Shown: positions 1 to 8,216 of the stretch, one piece after another
How the letters are laid out: each line of letters begins with the position of its first letter
Numbering within the stretch: the stretch's first letter is position 1
Assembly: GCF_947494025.1 (NCBI RefSeq)
Contig: NZ_CANLTQ010000011.1
Span: forward strand, 1-64,000
DNA length: 64,000 nucleotides
Origin: an uncultured Jannaschia sp.
GTDB lineage: Bacteria > Pseudomonadota > Alphaproteobacteria > Rhodobacterales > Rhodobacteraceae
Reading direction: 5' to 3'
Made by a program: the position numbers and the translations under genes
Notes under the pieces: generated by a model
What the model was told of the DNA's origin: nothing
The model's database searches: none
Seen by the model: the letters and a program-made list of their open reading frames with translations, nothing else

Positions 1-537
1 CGCGGCCGTCACGGTGGCGTAGCGCAAGCTCGGCCGGATCGTCACGATCGTGTTCGTGACGACCACCGCCGGGATCAGGCCCAGGAGGACCGGCCCGCCG
101 AGCGTATATGTCGCGATCAGGCCGACGACCGCCCCGATGCTGGCGCCGGCGATCCGGCCCACCGCATTCCTGTAGGTCAGGTCGGAGCTCACGCCGATGG
201 TGAAGAGCACCGAGATGATACCTCAGGAGAGATGCGCCGGGGCGATCCGGTCGATCAGCAGATAGGCGGCGAGCGTCGCGACGCCGGTCTGCAGCGCGAC
301 CCGCAGGACCTGTCGCCTCTGCCGCCGCAAATCGTCGGAGGCGGCTTTCAATGTCCTCGAACTGATCAGAACGACCGCTTCCCTTGCTGAACCCGGTTCG
401 GAGCCTTCGTTGCAGCGTACACCGCCGGCTCCGAACGCAGTGATGCGGCCCACCGGTTCCCGAAAAGGAACCGGTTCGGGCGAACGAAGAATAGTCCTGG
501 CCCCGGTTGGCGATCTGGCCGAAGCAGCCGTTCGCAT
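1..537 (-). pseudogene. FUSC/aromatic-acid-exporter-like membrane protein, broken by an in-frame stop; runs off the window
   Basis: The reading frame from 537 to 226 ends in a basic helix (LRRQRRQVLRVAL) and a first membrane segment, then hits TGA at 223-225. The same frame continues without another stop to base 1 with more membrane segments and the pattern RNAVGRIAGASIGAVVG. This matches the N-terminus of the FUSC family, where a Trp normally follows the first short turn (HLS-W-G). TGA is one base from TGG, so a single nonsense mutation explains the break. The start is unclear because residues before ISSRTLKAASDD do not look conserved; the true start may lie near 375. The gene would have exported small aromatic or other organic acids across the inner membrane. 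Family assignment is from pattern recognition of a partial protein. Confidence 0.68.
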
Positions 538-584
538 GTCACACGGCGGATAGCTGGAAGGAACCCGTCCTCACTCCGGGCGCT

Positions 585-1304
585 TCATATCCGCCCCTGG
601 TTCACCCTCTTTGACAAGGCTTCCGCAGTCTCGACCCGCTCCGAGTAGCGATCGGTCAGAGCACCGGAGCGGCCACGCGTCATCAGGGTGAACTTCACCA
701 GCTCCTCCATGACGTCGACGATGCGCATGTAGAGCGGCGAGGGGCGCATCCGGCCGGCGGCGTCGAACTCGTCCCAGGCTTTGGGAACGGAGGACTGGTT
801 CGGGATCGTGACCATGCGCATCCACCGGCCGAGAACGCGCATCTGGTTCACCGCATTGAAGCTCTGCGATCCGCCGCAGACCTGCATGAGTGCGAGCGTC
901 TTGCCCTGCGTGGGACGCACACCCCCGAGGGAGAGGGGGATCCAGTCGATCTGGCTTTTCATGACGCCCGTCATGGCCCCGTGGCGCTCCGGCGAGGACC
1001 AGACCATGCCTTCCGACCATGTCGCGAGATCGCGGAGCTCCGCGACCTTGGGGTGATCGTCCGGTGCGCCGTCGGGCAACGGCAGGCCCCTCGGGTCGAA
1101 GACGCGAACCTCCGCACCGAACCAGCGCAGCACCCGTGCCGCCTCCTCCGCGGCGAGGCGGGAGAAGGAGCGTTCGCGCAGGGAGCCGTAGAGGATCAGG
1201 ATGCGCGGCGGATGCCCGTCGTCCCCGGGGGCGGCGTAGACCGCGGGTTCGATGGCGTGCAGGTGGTCGGCGTCGACGTTGGGCAGATCGGGAGCGGGGG
1301 TCAC
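585..1304 (-). CDS. arsH: ArsH, NADPH-dependent FMN reductase of the arsenic operon
   Basis: This is a flavodoxin-like protein of 239 residues, the normal ArsH length. The phosphate-binding loop [11 protein letters not shown] is near residue 30, and the ArsH-specific stretches [30 protein letters not shown] and MVTIPNQSS follow. ArsH proteins reduce FMN or quinones with NADPH, and several oxidise trivalent organoarsenicals. It starts with GTG at 1304, overlapping the arsC stop by four bases (GTGA), so it is translationally coupled and last in the operon. The much longer ORF in the track (to 2921) is only the open frame running through upstream genes. Confidence 0.95.
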   Translation of the reverse strand: MTPAPDLPNVDADHLHAIEPAVYAAPGDDGHPPRILILYGSLRERSFSRLAAEEAARVLRWFGAEVRVFDPRGLPLPDGAPDDHPKVAELRDLATWSEGMVWSSPERHGAMTGVMKSQIDWIPLSLGGVRPTQGKTLALMQVCGGSQSFNAVNQMRVLGRWMRMVTIPNQSSVPKAWDEFDAAGRMRPSPLYMRIVDVMEELVKFTLMTRGRSGALTDRYSERVETAEALSKRVNQGRI

Positions 1305-1702
1305 GGACGGACCACCTCCCCGTCTTCCTTGGTGAAATGGCCGATATCGGCGGCGTCGAGGACCTTCCAGACCTCTTCGGAGGGGCGGCACAGGCGCGTC
1401 CCCCCCCCCGCACCCACCACGATGGGACGGTTGATCAGGATCGGATGTGCCATCATCGCGTCGATCAGGTCGGCATCCGTCAGGTCCGGATCGTCGAGCC
1501 CGAGCTCCTCGTAGGGCGTGCCCTTGCGACGCAGCAGGTCGCGCGGGGTGATTGCCATTGCGGCGATCAGCGCTTCGAGCCGGTCCCGCGTGGGCGGTGT
1601 CTCGAGGTAGAGGATCACTTCGGGCTCGATGCCGGCGGTCCGGATCATGGCGAGCGTGTTGCGGGACGTGCCGCAGGCGGGGTTGTGGTAGATGGTGACC
1701 AT
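1301..1702 (-). CDS. arsC: Arsenate reductase, glutaredoxin-dependent type
   Basis: The protein has 133 residues. The catalytic loop [12 protein letters not shown] is at the N-terminus with the nucleophilic Cys at residue 10, and the C-terminal half carries the ArsC pattern NRPIVV. Enzymes of this class reduce arsenate to arsenite with glutathione and glutaredoxin in the cytoplasm and hand arsenite to the exporter. The gene lies three bases downstream of acr3 and overlaps arsH by four bases. A run of nine C on the plus strand near 1402-1410 is inside the gene and does not break the frame. Confidence 0.96.
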   Translation of the reverse strand: MVTIYHNPACGTSRNTLAMIRTAGIEPEVILYLETPPTRDRLEALIAAMAITPRDLLRRKGTPYEELGLDDPDLTDADLIDAMMAHPILINRPIVVGAGGGTRLCRPSEEVWKVLDAADIGHFTKEDGEVVRP

Positions 1703-1705
1703 GGA

Positions 1706-2752
1706 TCAGGCTCCTGCAAAGCGGGCACGGGTGCGGTTGGCGAAGGCCACGAGCGACAGCATCACCGGCACCTCGACGAGCACACCCACGACGGTGGCGA
1801 GCGCCGCACCCGAGTTCAGGCCGAAGAGGCTGATGGCGACGGCGACGGCCAGCTCGAAGAAGTTCGACGTGCCGATCAAGGCGCAGGGCGCGGCGATCCG
1901 GTGCGGCACACGCATCGCCCAGGCGGCACCGTAGGCCAGCGCGAAGATGCCGTAGCTCTGAATGAAGATCGGCACCGCGATCATGGCAATGACCAGCGGC
2001 CGCTCCAGGATCGCGCCGCCCTGCAGGCCGAACAGGATCGCCACCGTGGCGATCAGCCCGAGGGCCGAGAGCGGCTTGATCCGGGCGGTGAAGGCGTCGA
2101 TCCGGTCGCGGCTCCCGAGCGCCTGCCGGGTCAGGAACCCCGCGACGAGTGGCAGCACAACGTAGAGAACCGTCGCGAGCAGCAGCGTCTCCCACGGCAC
2201 CGCGATCTCGGTCACACCGAGGAGGAACGCCACGATCGGTGCGAAGGCGACGATCATGATCAAGTCGTTCACCGAGACCTGCACCAGCGTGTAGGTCTCG
2301 TCCCCGCGGGTGAGCTGCGACCACACGAACACCATCGCCGTGCAGGGCGCGGCGCCCAGCAGGATGAGCCCCGCCACGTATTGCGCTGCATCTTCGGGTG
2401 CGAGGAAGGGCGCGAAGACGATCTCGAAGAACAACACCGCCAGCGCCGCCATGCTGAACGGCTTGATCAGCCAGTTCACCGCCAGCGTGATCAACAGCCC
2501 CCGCGGCTGCTTCGCCACCTGCGCGACCGCCCCGAAGTCGACGCCGACCATCATCGGGTAGACCATCGCCCAGATCAGCACCGCGACGACGAGATTGATC
2601 GAGGCGACCTCCGCCGCCGCGACGGTCTCGAAGAGTCCGGGGGCCAGCGAGCCGAGCACCAGTCCCGCCACGATGGCGAATGCCACCCACAGCGAAAGCC
2701 AGCGTTCGAAAGCCCCCATCGGAGAGGGGGCACTCTGCGTTGCATCGGTCAT
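1706..2752 (-). CDS. acr3: Acr3-type arsenite efflux permease
   Basis: The protein has 348 residues with about ten membrane segments. The Acr3 signatures are visible: the conserved Cys in [15 protein letters not shown] (the essential membrane-embedded cysteine of the family) and the Glu in VLVEVPVML near the C-terminus. It exports arsenite across the inner membrane using the proton motive force. It follows arsR by 26 bases and precedes arsC by 3, so the operon order is arsR-acr3-arsC-arsH. It is clearly Acr3 (BASS superfamily) and not ArsB. Confidence 0.96.
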   Translation of the reverse strand: MTDATQSAPSPMGAFERWLSLWVAFAIVAGLVLGSLAPGLFETVAAAEVASINLVVAVLIWAMVYPMMVGVDFGAVAQVAKQPRGLLITLAVNWLIKPFSMAALAVLFFEIVFAPFLAPEDAAQYVAGLILLGAAPCTAMVFVWSQLTRGDETYTLVQVSVNDLIMIVAFAPIVAFLLGVTEIAVPWETLLLATVLYVVLPLVAGFLTRQALGSRDRIDAFTARIKPLSALGLIATVAILFGLQGGAILERPLVIAMIAVPIFIQSYGIFALAYGAAWAMRVPHRIAAPCALIGTSNFFELAVAVAISLFGLNSGAALATVVGVLVEVPVMLSLVAFANRTRARFAGA

Positions 2753-2778
2753 GATACTCTTCCCGTTCAGTCCCGCCG

Positions 2779-3111
2779 TCAGCAGGCGCAGGCGATGTCG
2801 TCGATGAGCGGCCGGCAGAGCGCGGGTTCACCTCCGCAGCAATCCTCGAGCAGAAACCGCAACAGCCCGGAGACCCCTTCGAAATCGGCGTAGTAACGGA
2901 TCGACCGCCCCTCCCGGACATTGCGCACGAGCCCCGCGTGGCGCAGCACGGTGAGATTGGCCGACAGCGTGTTCTGCCGCACTTCCAGGGCTTCGCCGAT
3001 CCGCCCGGCGGTCATTCCCTTCGGCCCGGCCTTGATGAGCAGGCGGAACGTGTCGAGCCGCGTTGACTGGCTCAAGGCAGCGAAGGCGGAAAGAGCAGTA
3101 AGAGAATCCAT
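2779..3111 (-). CDS. arsR: ArsR-family arsenic-responsive repressor
   Basis: This is a 110-residue winged-helix repressor with the ArsR fold; the recognition helix region is [18 protein letters not shown]. It lacks the classic ELCVCDL metal site in the alpha-3 helix. Cysteines instead cluster at the C-terminus: C91, C92 and C99 (CC-x6-C), plus a terminal CAC. A C-terminal cysteine triad is the arrangement known from Acidithiobacillus ferrooxidans-type ArsR. It is first in the ars operon and should autorepress until arsenite binds. No Shine-Dalgarno sequence is visible before the ATG; the predicted transcript start lies about one base upstream, so it may be leaderless. Confidence 0.93.
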   Translation of the reverse strand: MDSLTALSAFAALSQSTRLDTFRLLIKAGPKGMTAGRIGEALEVRQNTLSANLTVLRHAGLVRNVREGRSIRYYADFEGVSGLLRFLLEDCCGGEPALCRPLIDDIACAC

Positions 3112-3146
3112 AATTCATGTAGTATGGATATATATGGCGTAGTCAA
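3106..3146 (-). promoter_or_regulatory. Likely ars operon promoter with overlapping ArsR operator
   Basis: On the minus strand TTGACT (3146-3141) is followed after 16 bases by TACTAC (3124-3119), a plausible sigma-70 pair, placing the transcript start next to the arsR ATG. An exact inverted repeat ATCCAT-N12-ATGGAT (3106-3111 and 3124-3129) spans the -10 element and the start codon. A tighter imperfect palindrome, ATTCAT-GTAGT-ATGGAT, lies inside it. The stretch is AT-rich compared with its surroundings. A repressor bound there would cover the -10 and start site. Confidence 0.55.
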
Positions 3147-3225
3147 GTCTCCCTTGCCTGACTGTTCAGTCCCACGCTGTGATGGCGGAGTTCTGACTGC
3201 CACGGAGAGAGATGAACTAGGGGCC

Positions 3226-3460
3226 GGGTTCTGCACGGGAGCGTCACGACCACGCACGCGGTCCGAGCGGCGATACAGCGGTCGCAGGCAGTCTCGCAGC
3301 TGGCCGAGCGCTACGGACTCAGCGAGAAGACCGTCCGGAAGTGGCGCAAGCGCACGACCGTCGGGGACGCCCGGATGGGGCCGAAGGGAGGTCCGTTCGT
3401 CGGCTCTCGGCCCCGAGCAGGAAGGCATGTGCGGGGCCTTCCGCCACCAGCGCCTTCTCC
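3226..3460 (+). mobile_element. IS481-family transposase remnant (N-terminal part, frameshifted)
   Basis: The plus strand reads HGSVTTTHAVRAAIQRSQA, then a helix-turn-helix LAERYGLSEKTVRKWRKR, which is the typical N-terminus of IS481-family transposases. After GPK near 3383 the frame shifts; the continuation RSSALGPEQEGMCGAFR is in the next frame and still resembles the family. No catalytic DDE core follows, because the sequence passes into the IS256 remnant around 3440. No start codon with a ribosome site is evident. This is a dead fragment. Confidence 0.75.
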
Positions 3461-3724
3461 GAAGTGCGGGGCGGCTCGAGGAAGCCCGAACTAGGAGCCC
3501 TGCTGCAGCTTGGGCACTCGCAAGCTCGAGGCTCCGAGCCGGGTATTCAGCTCTCGATCACGGTAGCCGTTGCGATAGGTCTGGCGGCCGTCGCCGCGCT
3601 CGTAGCGGTTCGCGCCGATAAGGCCCTCGGCACCGTGCTCCATCAGCGTCTGACGCACTATTTACGCCGCAGCGGGGAGAAATTCGCCCTCATCATGCTT
3701 TCGCAGCAGTTCGATCGGAAGCAT
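3436..3724 (-). mobile_element. IS256-family transposase remnant (N-terminal part, with stops and a frameshift)
   Basis: Starting at an ATG at 3724 the minus strand reads MLPIELLRKHDEGEFL, then after a TAA reads VRQTLMEHGAEGLIGANRYE, TYRNGYRDRELNTRLGA and LRVPKLQQGS. This is the well-known IS256-family N-terminus. A TAG replaces the usual Tyr codon after QQGS, and the next part, FLEPPRTSEKALVA, is in another frame. The fragment ends near 3436 against the IS481 remnant on the opposite strand. The catalytic domain is missing. Confidence 0.78.
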
Positions 3725-3894
3725 GGTGGTCCCGGTCGTCGGGGTCTCCCTCGGTCCGTGGTTGAAGTCCGATAAATCCACTATAACCGACATCCTCGAT
3801 GGCCACCCCGGCTGCACCGTCAGCGCAGCGTGAAGGTCCACCACGTGACGGAACACGACCCCGACAGATTGGCCCGCAGTGGTATCTGGCGGGT

Positions 3895-6330
3895 CTACCC
3901 GGTCTGGCGAGCAGAGGAAGAAACGATCGAACCCCCCGACGGAAGTGCCTGTGCAATCGCTTGTGACAATCGCTTCTCGGAAAAAGGCTTTTCCAGTCGA
4001 ACGGAGATATGTCGTTCGCCACCTTCCGGCATTTCCGCGTATCCGGTGGCAAGGATGACTGGGAGGTCGGGGCATCCGTCGTGGATCAGCTCCGCGAGCT
4101 GCACCCCGGTCATCTTCGGCATCGCATGATCCGTGATGACGAGGTCGATATCCGTCCGCGTGGCGAGTATCTCGAGAGCCTTCTTACCCGAATTCGCCTC
4201 GAGGACCTCGTAGCCCATATCTTCCAGCAATCCGGTCGTTCCCATGAGCACAAGGGCGTCGTCGTCGACCGCAAGGATTGTGGCTTTCTCGGTCCGCAAG
4301 ACCGACACCGGGCTTTCCACGGTCTCGACAGGACGACGCCGCACCGCGTCCTTCGCGACGGGAAGAAGCAGCTCTGCCGTCGTGCCTTTGCCCGGCTCGC
4401 TGGAAAGCTGCAAAGTGCCGCCCGATTGACTGGCGAATCCGTAGACCATCGAAAGGCCGAGCCCGGTTCCCTTTCCGACGCCCTTGGTCGTGAAGAACGG
4501 CTCCATCGCCTGCGCCAGCGTCGCGGCATCCATGCCCGTGCCGCTATCGGTGATCGCAATACGCACGTATTCGCCGGAGCCTGGCTCGCCCGACCCGCGA
4601 AGTTCCACGTTGTCGAGCATGATCGTAAGCCTGCCGTTTCCGTCCATCGCGTCCCGGCCATTGACGCAAAGGTTAAGGAGAGCGAGTTCGAGCTGATTGG
4701 CATCGACATGCGCCTCGGCCGTGTCCGGCGATAATGCATAGGAAATCTCGACCTGCGGACCGAGGGAACGCTCCAGAAGATCGCGAGTCCCTTCCAGCAA
4801 GGCTTCGACATTCACCGATTGCGCGTCGAGTTCCTGCTTTCGGGCGAAGGCGAGCATCCTCTGCGTCAGCCCGGCGCCCCTGTCGGTGGCCAGGATCGCG
4901 TTCTCGAGGCGTTTCGCCAGCCTGTCGTCCCCCGCTGGCAGACGGCGTAGCATAAGCTCGAGGTTCGACCGGATTGCCATCAACAAGTTGTTGAAGTCGT
5001 GCGCGACGCCGCCCGTGAGTTGTCCGATCGTCTCGAGTTTCTGGCTTTGCCGCAGGGCCGCCTCTGCCATGTCCCGAGCCGCTTCCGCGCGCTTCCGCTC
5101 GGTCACATCGACAATAGACGCCATGATTCTCGACACGGTCCCATCGCGGGCAATCGTCGTGCGCGCCGAAACGAGCACATCCGCGAGTTCGCCGCTCTTC
5201 TTGATGCAGACACACGGAAGGTCTTCGACGACCCCGGACTCGAACAGCGACTGGCGATACTCGGAATCGTGCGCCGCAAGGCTTTCGGCGGAGATGAAAT
5301 CGACAATGCTGCGTCCGATCACCTCGTCGCGGCTGTCGTAGCCCATGAAGGCCAGCCACCGGTCGCTGACGCTGATCAGACGCTCGGAGGCATCGAGGGA
5401 ATGCAGGGCGACCGGGGTCTTGGTATAGAGATCGGCGAGTTCGGCGGTACGATCCCGGACCGCGGTTTCAAGGTGTTCGCGTGACTTCGCGAGGGATTCG
5501 CGAGCCAGGACCTGCTCATGGATATCGGTGCAGCTTCCATACCAGCGGGTGGTGCGACCGTCTTCGTCCCGCACCGGCTGCGCCCGGCCCAGAACCCAGC
5601 GGTACTGTCCCGTGCGATGTCTCAGCCGATATTCGATATGATAGGTTTCGCCGGTTTCCAGACAACGCCGCCAGACCGACCAGGCGCGTTCCTGATCATC
5701 GGGGTGAAACATGCCGTTCCAGCCTTCGCCATCGGTCGATCCGGCGGGTACCCCGGTAAACTCGTACCATCGGTCGTTGTAGTAATCGTGGAAGCCGTCG
5801 GAGCGGGTCGACCAGATCATCTGGTCGACGGAATTGGCGATGGCGAGAAACTTCTGCTCGCTGTCACGCAGGTCGGCCTCGCGCGCTTGGAGTTCCAGCA
5901 TACGCGCACGGACTTCGTATTGGCGGTGGCGCGCCTTGAGGGCGGACCGTGCGGCGCGCAGGATTTCGTCGCCATGCAGGGGGCGGGACAGCAGAAGGGC
6001 GTTGCCGAGCGCATCGATCCTGTCGAGTTCCGTTGCGGTGCGCGTCGCCCCGGTCCCGTTCGTCATGACCACGAACGGGAGGTCCGACCAGGCCGGCTGG
6101 TCGGCCAGCAACGCCTGCAAAGTGCCGAGATCGTGGCCCTGCAGCGCTTCCTCGGTGATCAGGACCGCGCCTATGCCCTGCGTCAGGAGATGACATAGAT
6201 CAGCCAGGGATCGCAGTACGACACAGGGAATACCCGCCGCGGCAAGGAGGCTCCTCGCGACGTCCGCATCGCGCCCGCGCGGGGCCAGGATCGCGACATG
6301 GCCGGCCCGGGGGCCGCTACTCGTCGGCAT
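3895..6330 (-). CDS. Hybrid sensor histidine kinase: pseudo-receiver, two PAS, HisKA/HATPase, receiver
   Basis: The protein has 811 residues. Residues 1-130 look like a receiver fold but lack the phospho-acceptor Asp (GAVLITEEAL at that place). Two PAS domains follow (about 160-290 and 300-420; the first carries WYEFTGVPAG). The phospho-acceptor His is in GGVAHDFNNLL near residue 450, then comes a HATPase with NLCVNGRDAM and GTGLGLSMVYGF. A C-terminal receiver has DDD, the acceptor Asp in VITDHAMPKMTG and the Lys in LEKPFS. No membrane segment is seen, so it is likely cytoplasmic. It overlaps the upstream KaiC-like gene by 14 bases, which implies co-translation. It probably senses redox or a small ligand, and its target is unknown. 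Confidence 0.93.
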   Translation of the reverse strand: MPTSSGPRAGHVAILAPRGRDADVARSLLAAAGIPCVVLRSLADLCHLLTQGIGAVLITEEALQGHDLGTLQALLADQPAWSDLPFVVMTNGTGATRTATELDRIDALGNALLLSRPLHGDEILRAARSALKARHRQYEVRARMLELQAREADLRDSEQKFLAIANSVDQMIWSTRSDGFHDYYNDRWYEFTGVPAGSTDGEGWNGMFHPDDQERAWSVWRRCLETGETYHIEYRLRHRTGQYRWVLGRAQPVRDEDGRTTRWYGSCTDIHEQVLARESLAKSREHLETAVRDRTAELADLYTKTPVALHSLDASERLISVSDRWLAFMGYDSRDEVIGRSIVDFISAESLAAHDSEYRQSLFESGVVEDLPCVCIKKSGELADVLVSARTTIARDGTVSRIMASIVDVTERKRAEAARDMAEAALRQSQKLETIGQLTGGVAHDFNNLLMAIRSNLELMLRRLPAGDDRLAKRLENAILATDRGAGLTQRMLAFARKQELDAQSVNVEALLEGTRDLLERSLGPQVEISYALSPDTAEAHVDANQLELALLNLCVNGRDAMDGNGRLTIMLDNVELRGSGEPGSGEYVRIAITDSGTGMDAATLAQAMEPFFTTKGVGKGTGLGLSMVYGFASQSGGTLQLSSEPGKGTTAELLLPVAKDAVRRRPVETVESPVSVLRTEKATILAVDDDALVLMGTTGLLEDMGYEVLEANSGKKALEILATRTDIDLVITDHAMPKMTGVQLAELIHDGCPDLPVILATGYAEMPEGGERHISVRLEKPFSEKRLSQAIAQALPSGGSIVSSSARQTG

Positions 6331-7837
6331 GCGCCTCGCCGTCGATCAGCCGGTCGCCCTTGGCGGCAAAGCTCGGACTTCCGCTGAGAACTCCCCGGAA
6401 GCCCCTCATCGGGGCACCTATGACGAGACCCGTTCGGTTGATCTCGAGTTCGCGGATGGTGCGCTCGTGATCGGAGGTCCGGGTCTTGAGGACCGCCATC
6501 GACTTTCGGATCTCGCCGTCCGCCTCGAAGAACCGCAGCAACATGACCGTGTCCGCGAGATAGCTCATGTCAACGTCCGAGCGCAGCTCGCCGGTGATGC
6601 CGTGCTGGGCCAGGATCATGAGGGAGATCACGCCCTTCTGGCTGAGATAGCTTAGGAGCTCGTGCATCTGCAGGACCAGGAAGTTGTCACTCGGCATCGC
6701 GTGAAGATAGGCGTTGAGGCTGTCGATCACGATGACGCTCGCACCGTCCGTCTCGACCGAGCTCTGGACGGCGCCAGCGAATTCCCCGGGCGAAAGTTCT
6801 GCCGGATCGATCTGTCGGAGCATGAGTTGTCCGCGTTCGATATAGGGCCGAAGGTCCATGCCGAGCGCGGCCGACCGGATCAGAAGCGTTCCGAGCCGTT
6901 CGTCGAACAGGTAATAGGCCGCGCGCTGTCCGCGCTCCAGCGCCGCAATCATGCAACGGACGGCCGTGGTTGTCTTGCCCACTCCGGCGGGCCCCGAGAG
7001 CAGCGTGTTGGTGCCCGGCGTCAGCCCCTGACCGAGCAGCGCATCAAGCTCCGCGAGGCCGGTCGACAATGGCCGGGCATCGAAATTCGCGTGATGCTCG
7101 GCGGCAATCAGTCTCGGATAGACCCTGATGCCCCCCTTCTCGATGGTGAAGTCGTGATACCCGCCGCGGTATTGCAATCCGCGCATCTTGACGATCCTGA
7201 GACGCCGTCGTTCCGCCCCGAAGTCGCTTGCGGTCTGCTCCAGAAGGATGACGCCGTGGGCGATGGAATGCAGCTGCAGATCGCCCGGCTCCGCTGTGCG
7301 ATCGTCGAGCATGAGTACCGTGCAGTTGCGGTTGGCGAAGAAGTGCTTCAATGCCAGAATCTGGCGGCGGTAGCGCAGCGGGTTCTGCGACAGGAGCCGG
7401 AGTTCCGACAGGCTGTCGAGCACGACGCGCTTCGGATTCGTCTCCTCGACCTTGGCAATGACGCCGCGCACGGTCTCGCCCAGTTCCACCTCGCTGGGGT
7501 GTAGGAGGGATTGCTCGTTGTCGCCGCTTATCCCGTCCTCGCTGACCAGTTCGAACAGGTCGAGCTCGTCGAGGGACCAGCCATGCGACCGCGAGACCGC
7601 GGTCAGTTCGCTTGTCGTTTCCGACAGCGTGACGTAAAGGCCCGTTTCTCCGGTCTTGAGACCCTCGAGAAGGAATTTCAGCGCCAGCGTGGTCTTGCCG
7701 GTACCTGGCGTTCCCTCAACGAGATAAAGACGACTGCTGGTCAATCCCCCTTGCAGGATATGGTCAAGGCCATCGGTGCCGGTCAGGCTGCGTTCGGCCT
7801 GCCCGGCTGGTTCGGATATCTTCTTGGCTTTCGTCAT
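6317..7837 (-). CDS. KaiC-like double-domain RecA/RAD55-type ATPase
   Basis: The protein has 506 residues with two RecA-like domains, each with a Walker A motif (GTPGTGKTT near residue 45, GPAGVGKTTT near 285) and a Walker B motif (RVVLDSLSEL; VIVIDSLNAY). Where KaiC has the catalytic EE pair, domain 1 has SE (TLSETTSEL). In domain 2 the KaiC Ser-Thr autophosphorylation pair aligns with Ser-Tyr (DMSYLADTVMLL), so the site is altered. The C-terminal GVLSGSP matches the KaiC tail. It overlaps the histidine kinase gene by 14 bases and likely feeds it a signal. There is no kaiA or kaiB nearby, so a clock role is not supported; a stress or redox switch is more likely. Confidence 0.93.
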   Translation of the reverse strand: MTKAKKISEPAGQAERSLTGTDGLDHILQGGLTSSRLYLVEGTPGTGKTTLALKFLLEGLKTGETGLYVTLSETTSELTAVSRSHGWSLDELDLFELVSEDGISGDNEQSLLHPSEVELGETVRGVIAKVEETNPKRVVLDSLSELRLLSQNPLRYRRQILALKHFFANRNCTVLMLDDRTAEPGDLQLHSIAHGVILLEQTASDFGAERRRLRIVKMRGLQYRGGYHDFTIEKGGIRVYPRLIAAEHHANFDARPLSTGLAELDALLGQGLTPGTNTLLSGPAGVGKTTTAVRCMIAALERGQRAAYYLFDERLGTLLIRSAALGMDLRPYIERGQLMLRQIDPAELSPGEFAGAVQSSVETDGASVIVIDSLNAYLHAMPSDNFLVLQMHELLSYLSQKGVISLMILAQHGITGELRSDVDMSYLADTVMLLRFFEADGEIRKSMAVLKTRTSDHERTIRELEINRTGLVIGAPMRGFRGVLSGSPSFAAKGDRLIDGEAHADE

Positions 7838-8137
7838 GGTTCAGGCCTCGCGCTCTGGAGGCTCCTTATTTCCGATCAAAAGGCGATTGCACTCCCTATG
7901 TGGCTCTCGCCAGCCATTCTTGCAGGATTCACGCACGTAATTAGATAAAGGGCGACCGTAATCTGACGCGACCTTGCTGCCCAGAGCCTGCCCGGAATTT
8001 GCTTCGAACCGATTTCGTTATCTTTCGAAGGCAATTACCGATCGCTGATGGGACGGTCTGCATTCGTCCGGGTGAAGTCGGCCCCGCGACCGAGACAAGT
8101 CGCCAGCAGTCGCGACGGCGGGGAGCGATCGTGACCG

Positions 8138-8210
8138 GGATGCGCCATGGGGTGATCTAGGCGCATCCACGCGGAAGGTCGTCGACAGCGAACGACCACG
8201 GCGGATGCGC
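8138..8210 (-). terminator. Competing stem-loops downstream of the oxidoreductase gene
   Basis: Arm A GGATGCGCC (8138-8146) pairs perfectly with arm B GGCGCATCC (8160-8168). Arm B can instead pair with arm C GGATGCGC (8203-8210), enclosing a smaller stem GGTCGT/ACGACC (8177-8182, 8192-8197). Arm C begins 7 bases after the stop of the minus-strand gene. No T-run follows. The rest of the 379-base gap 7838-8216 shows no gene and no convincing promoter for the kaiC-like operon. Confidence 0.5.
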
Positions 8211-8216
8211 GGCCCG

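Noticed and set aside
223-225. TGA in the FUSC gene as a selenocysteine codon
   Set aside because: FUSC proteins have Trp here, not Cys, and no selenocysteine insertion element is apparent. A nonsense mutation is simpler.
1019-2893. 624-residue plus-strand ORF opposite the ars genes
   Set aside because: It is rich in Arg, His, Asp and Gln, has no family pattern and lies antisense to four clear ars genes. It is a GC-driven shadow.
6317-7837. A circadian kai cluster
   Set aside because: There is no kaiA or kaiB nearby, and the phosphorylation pair is Ser-Tyr, so a true clock is not supported.
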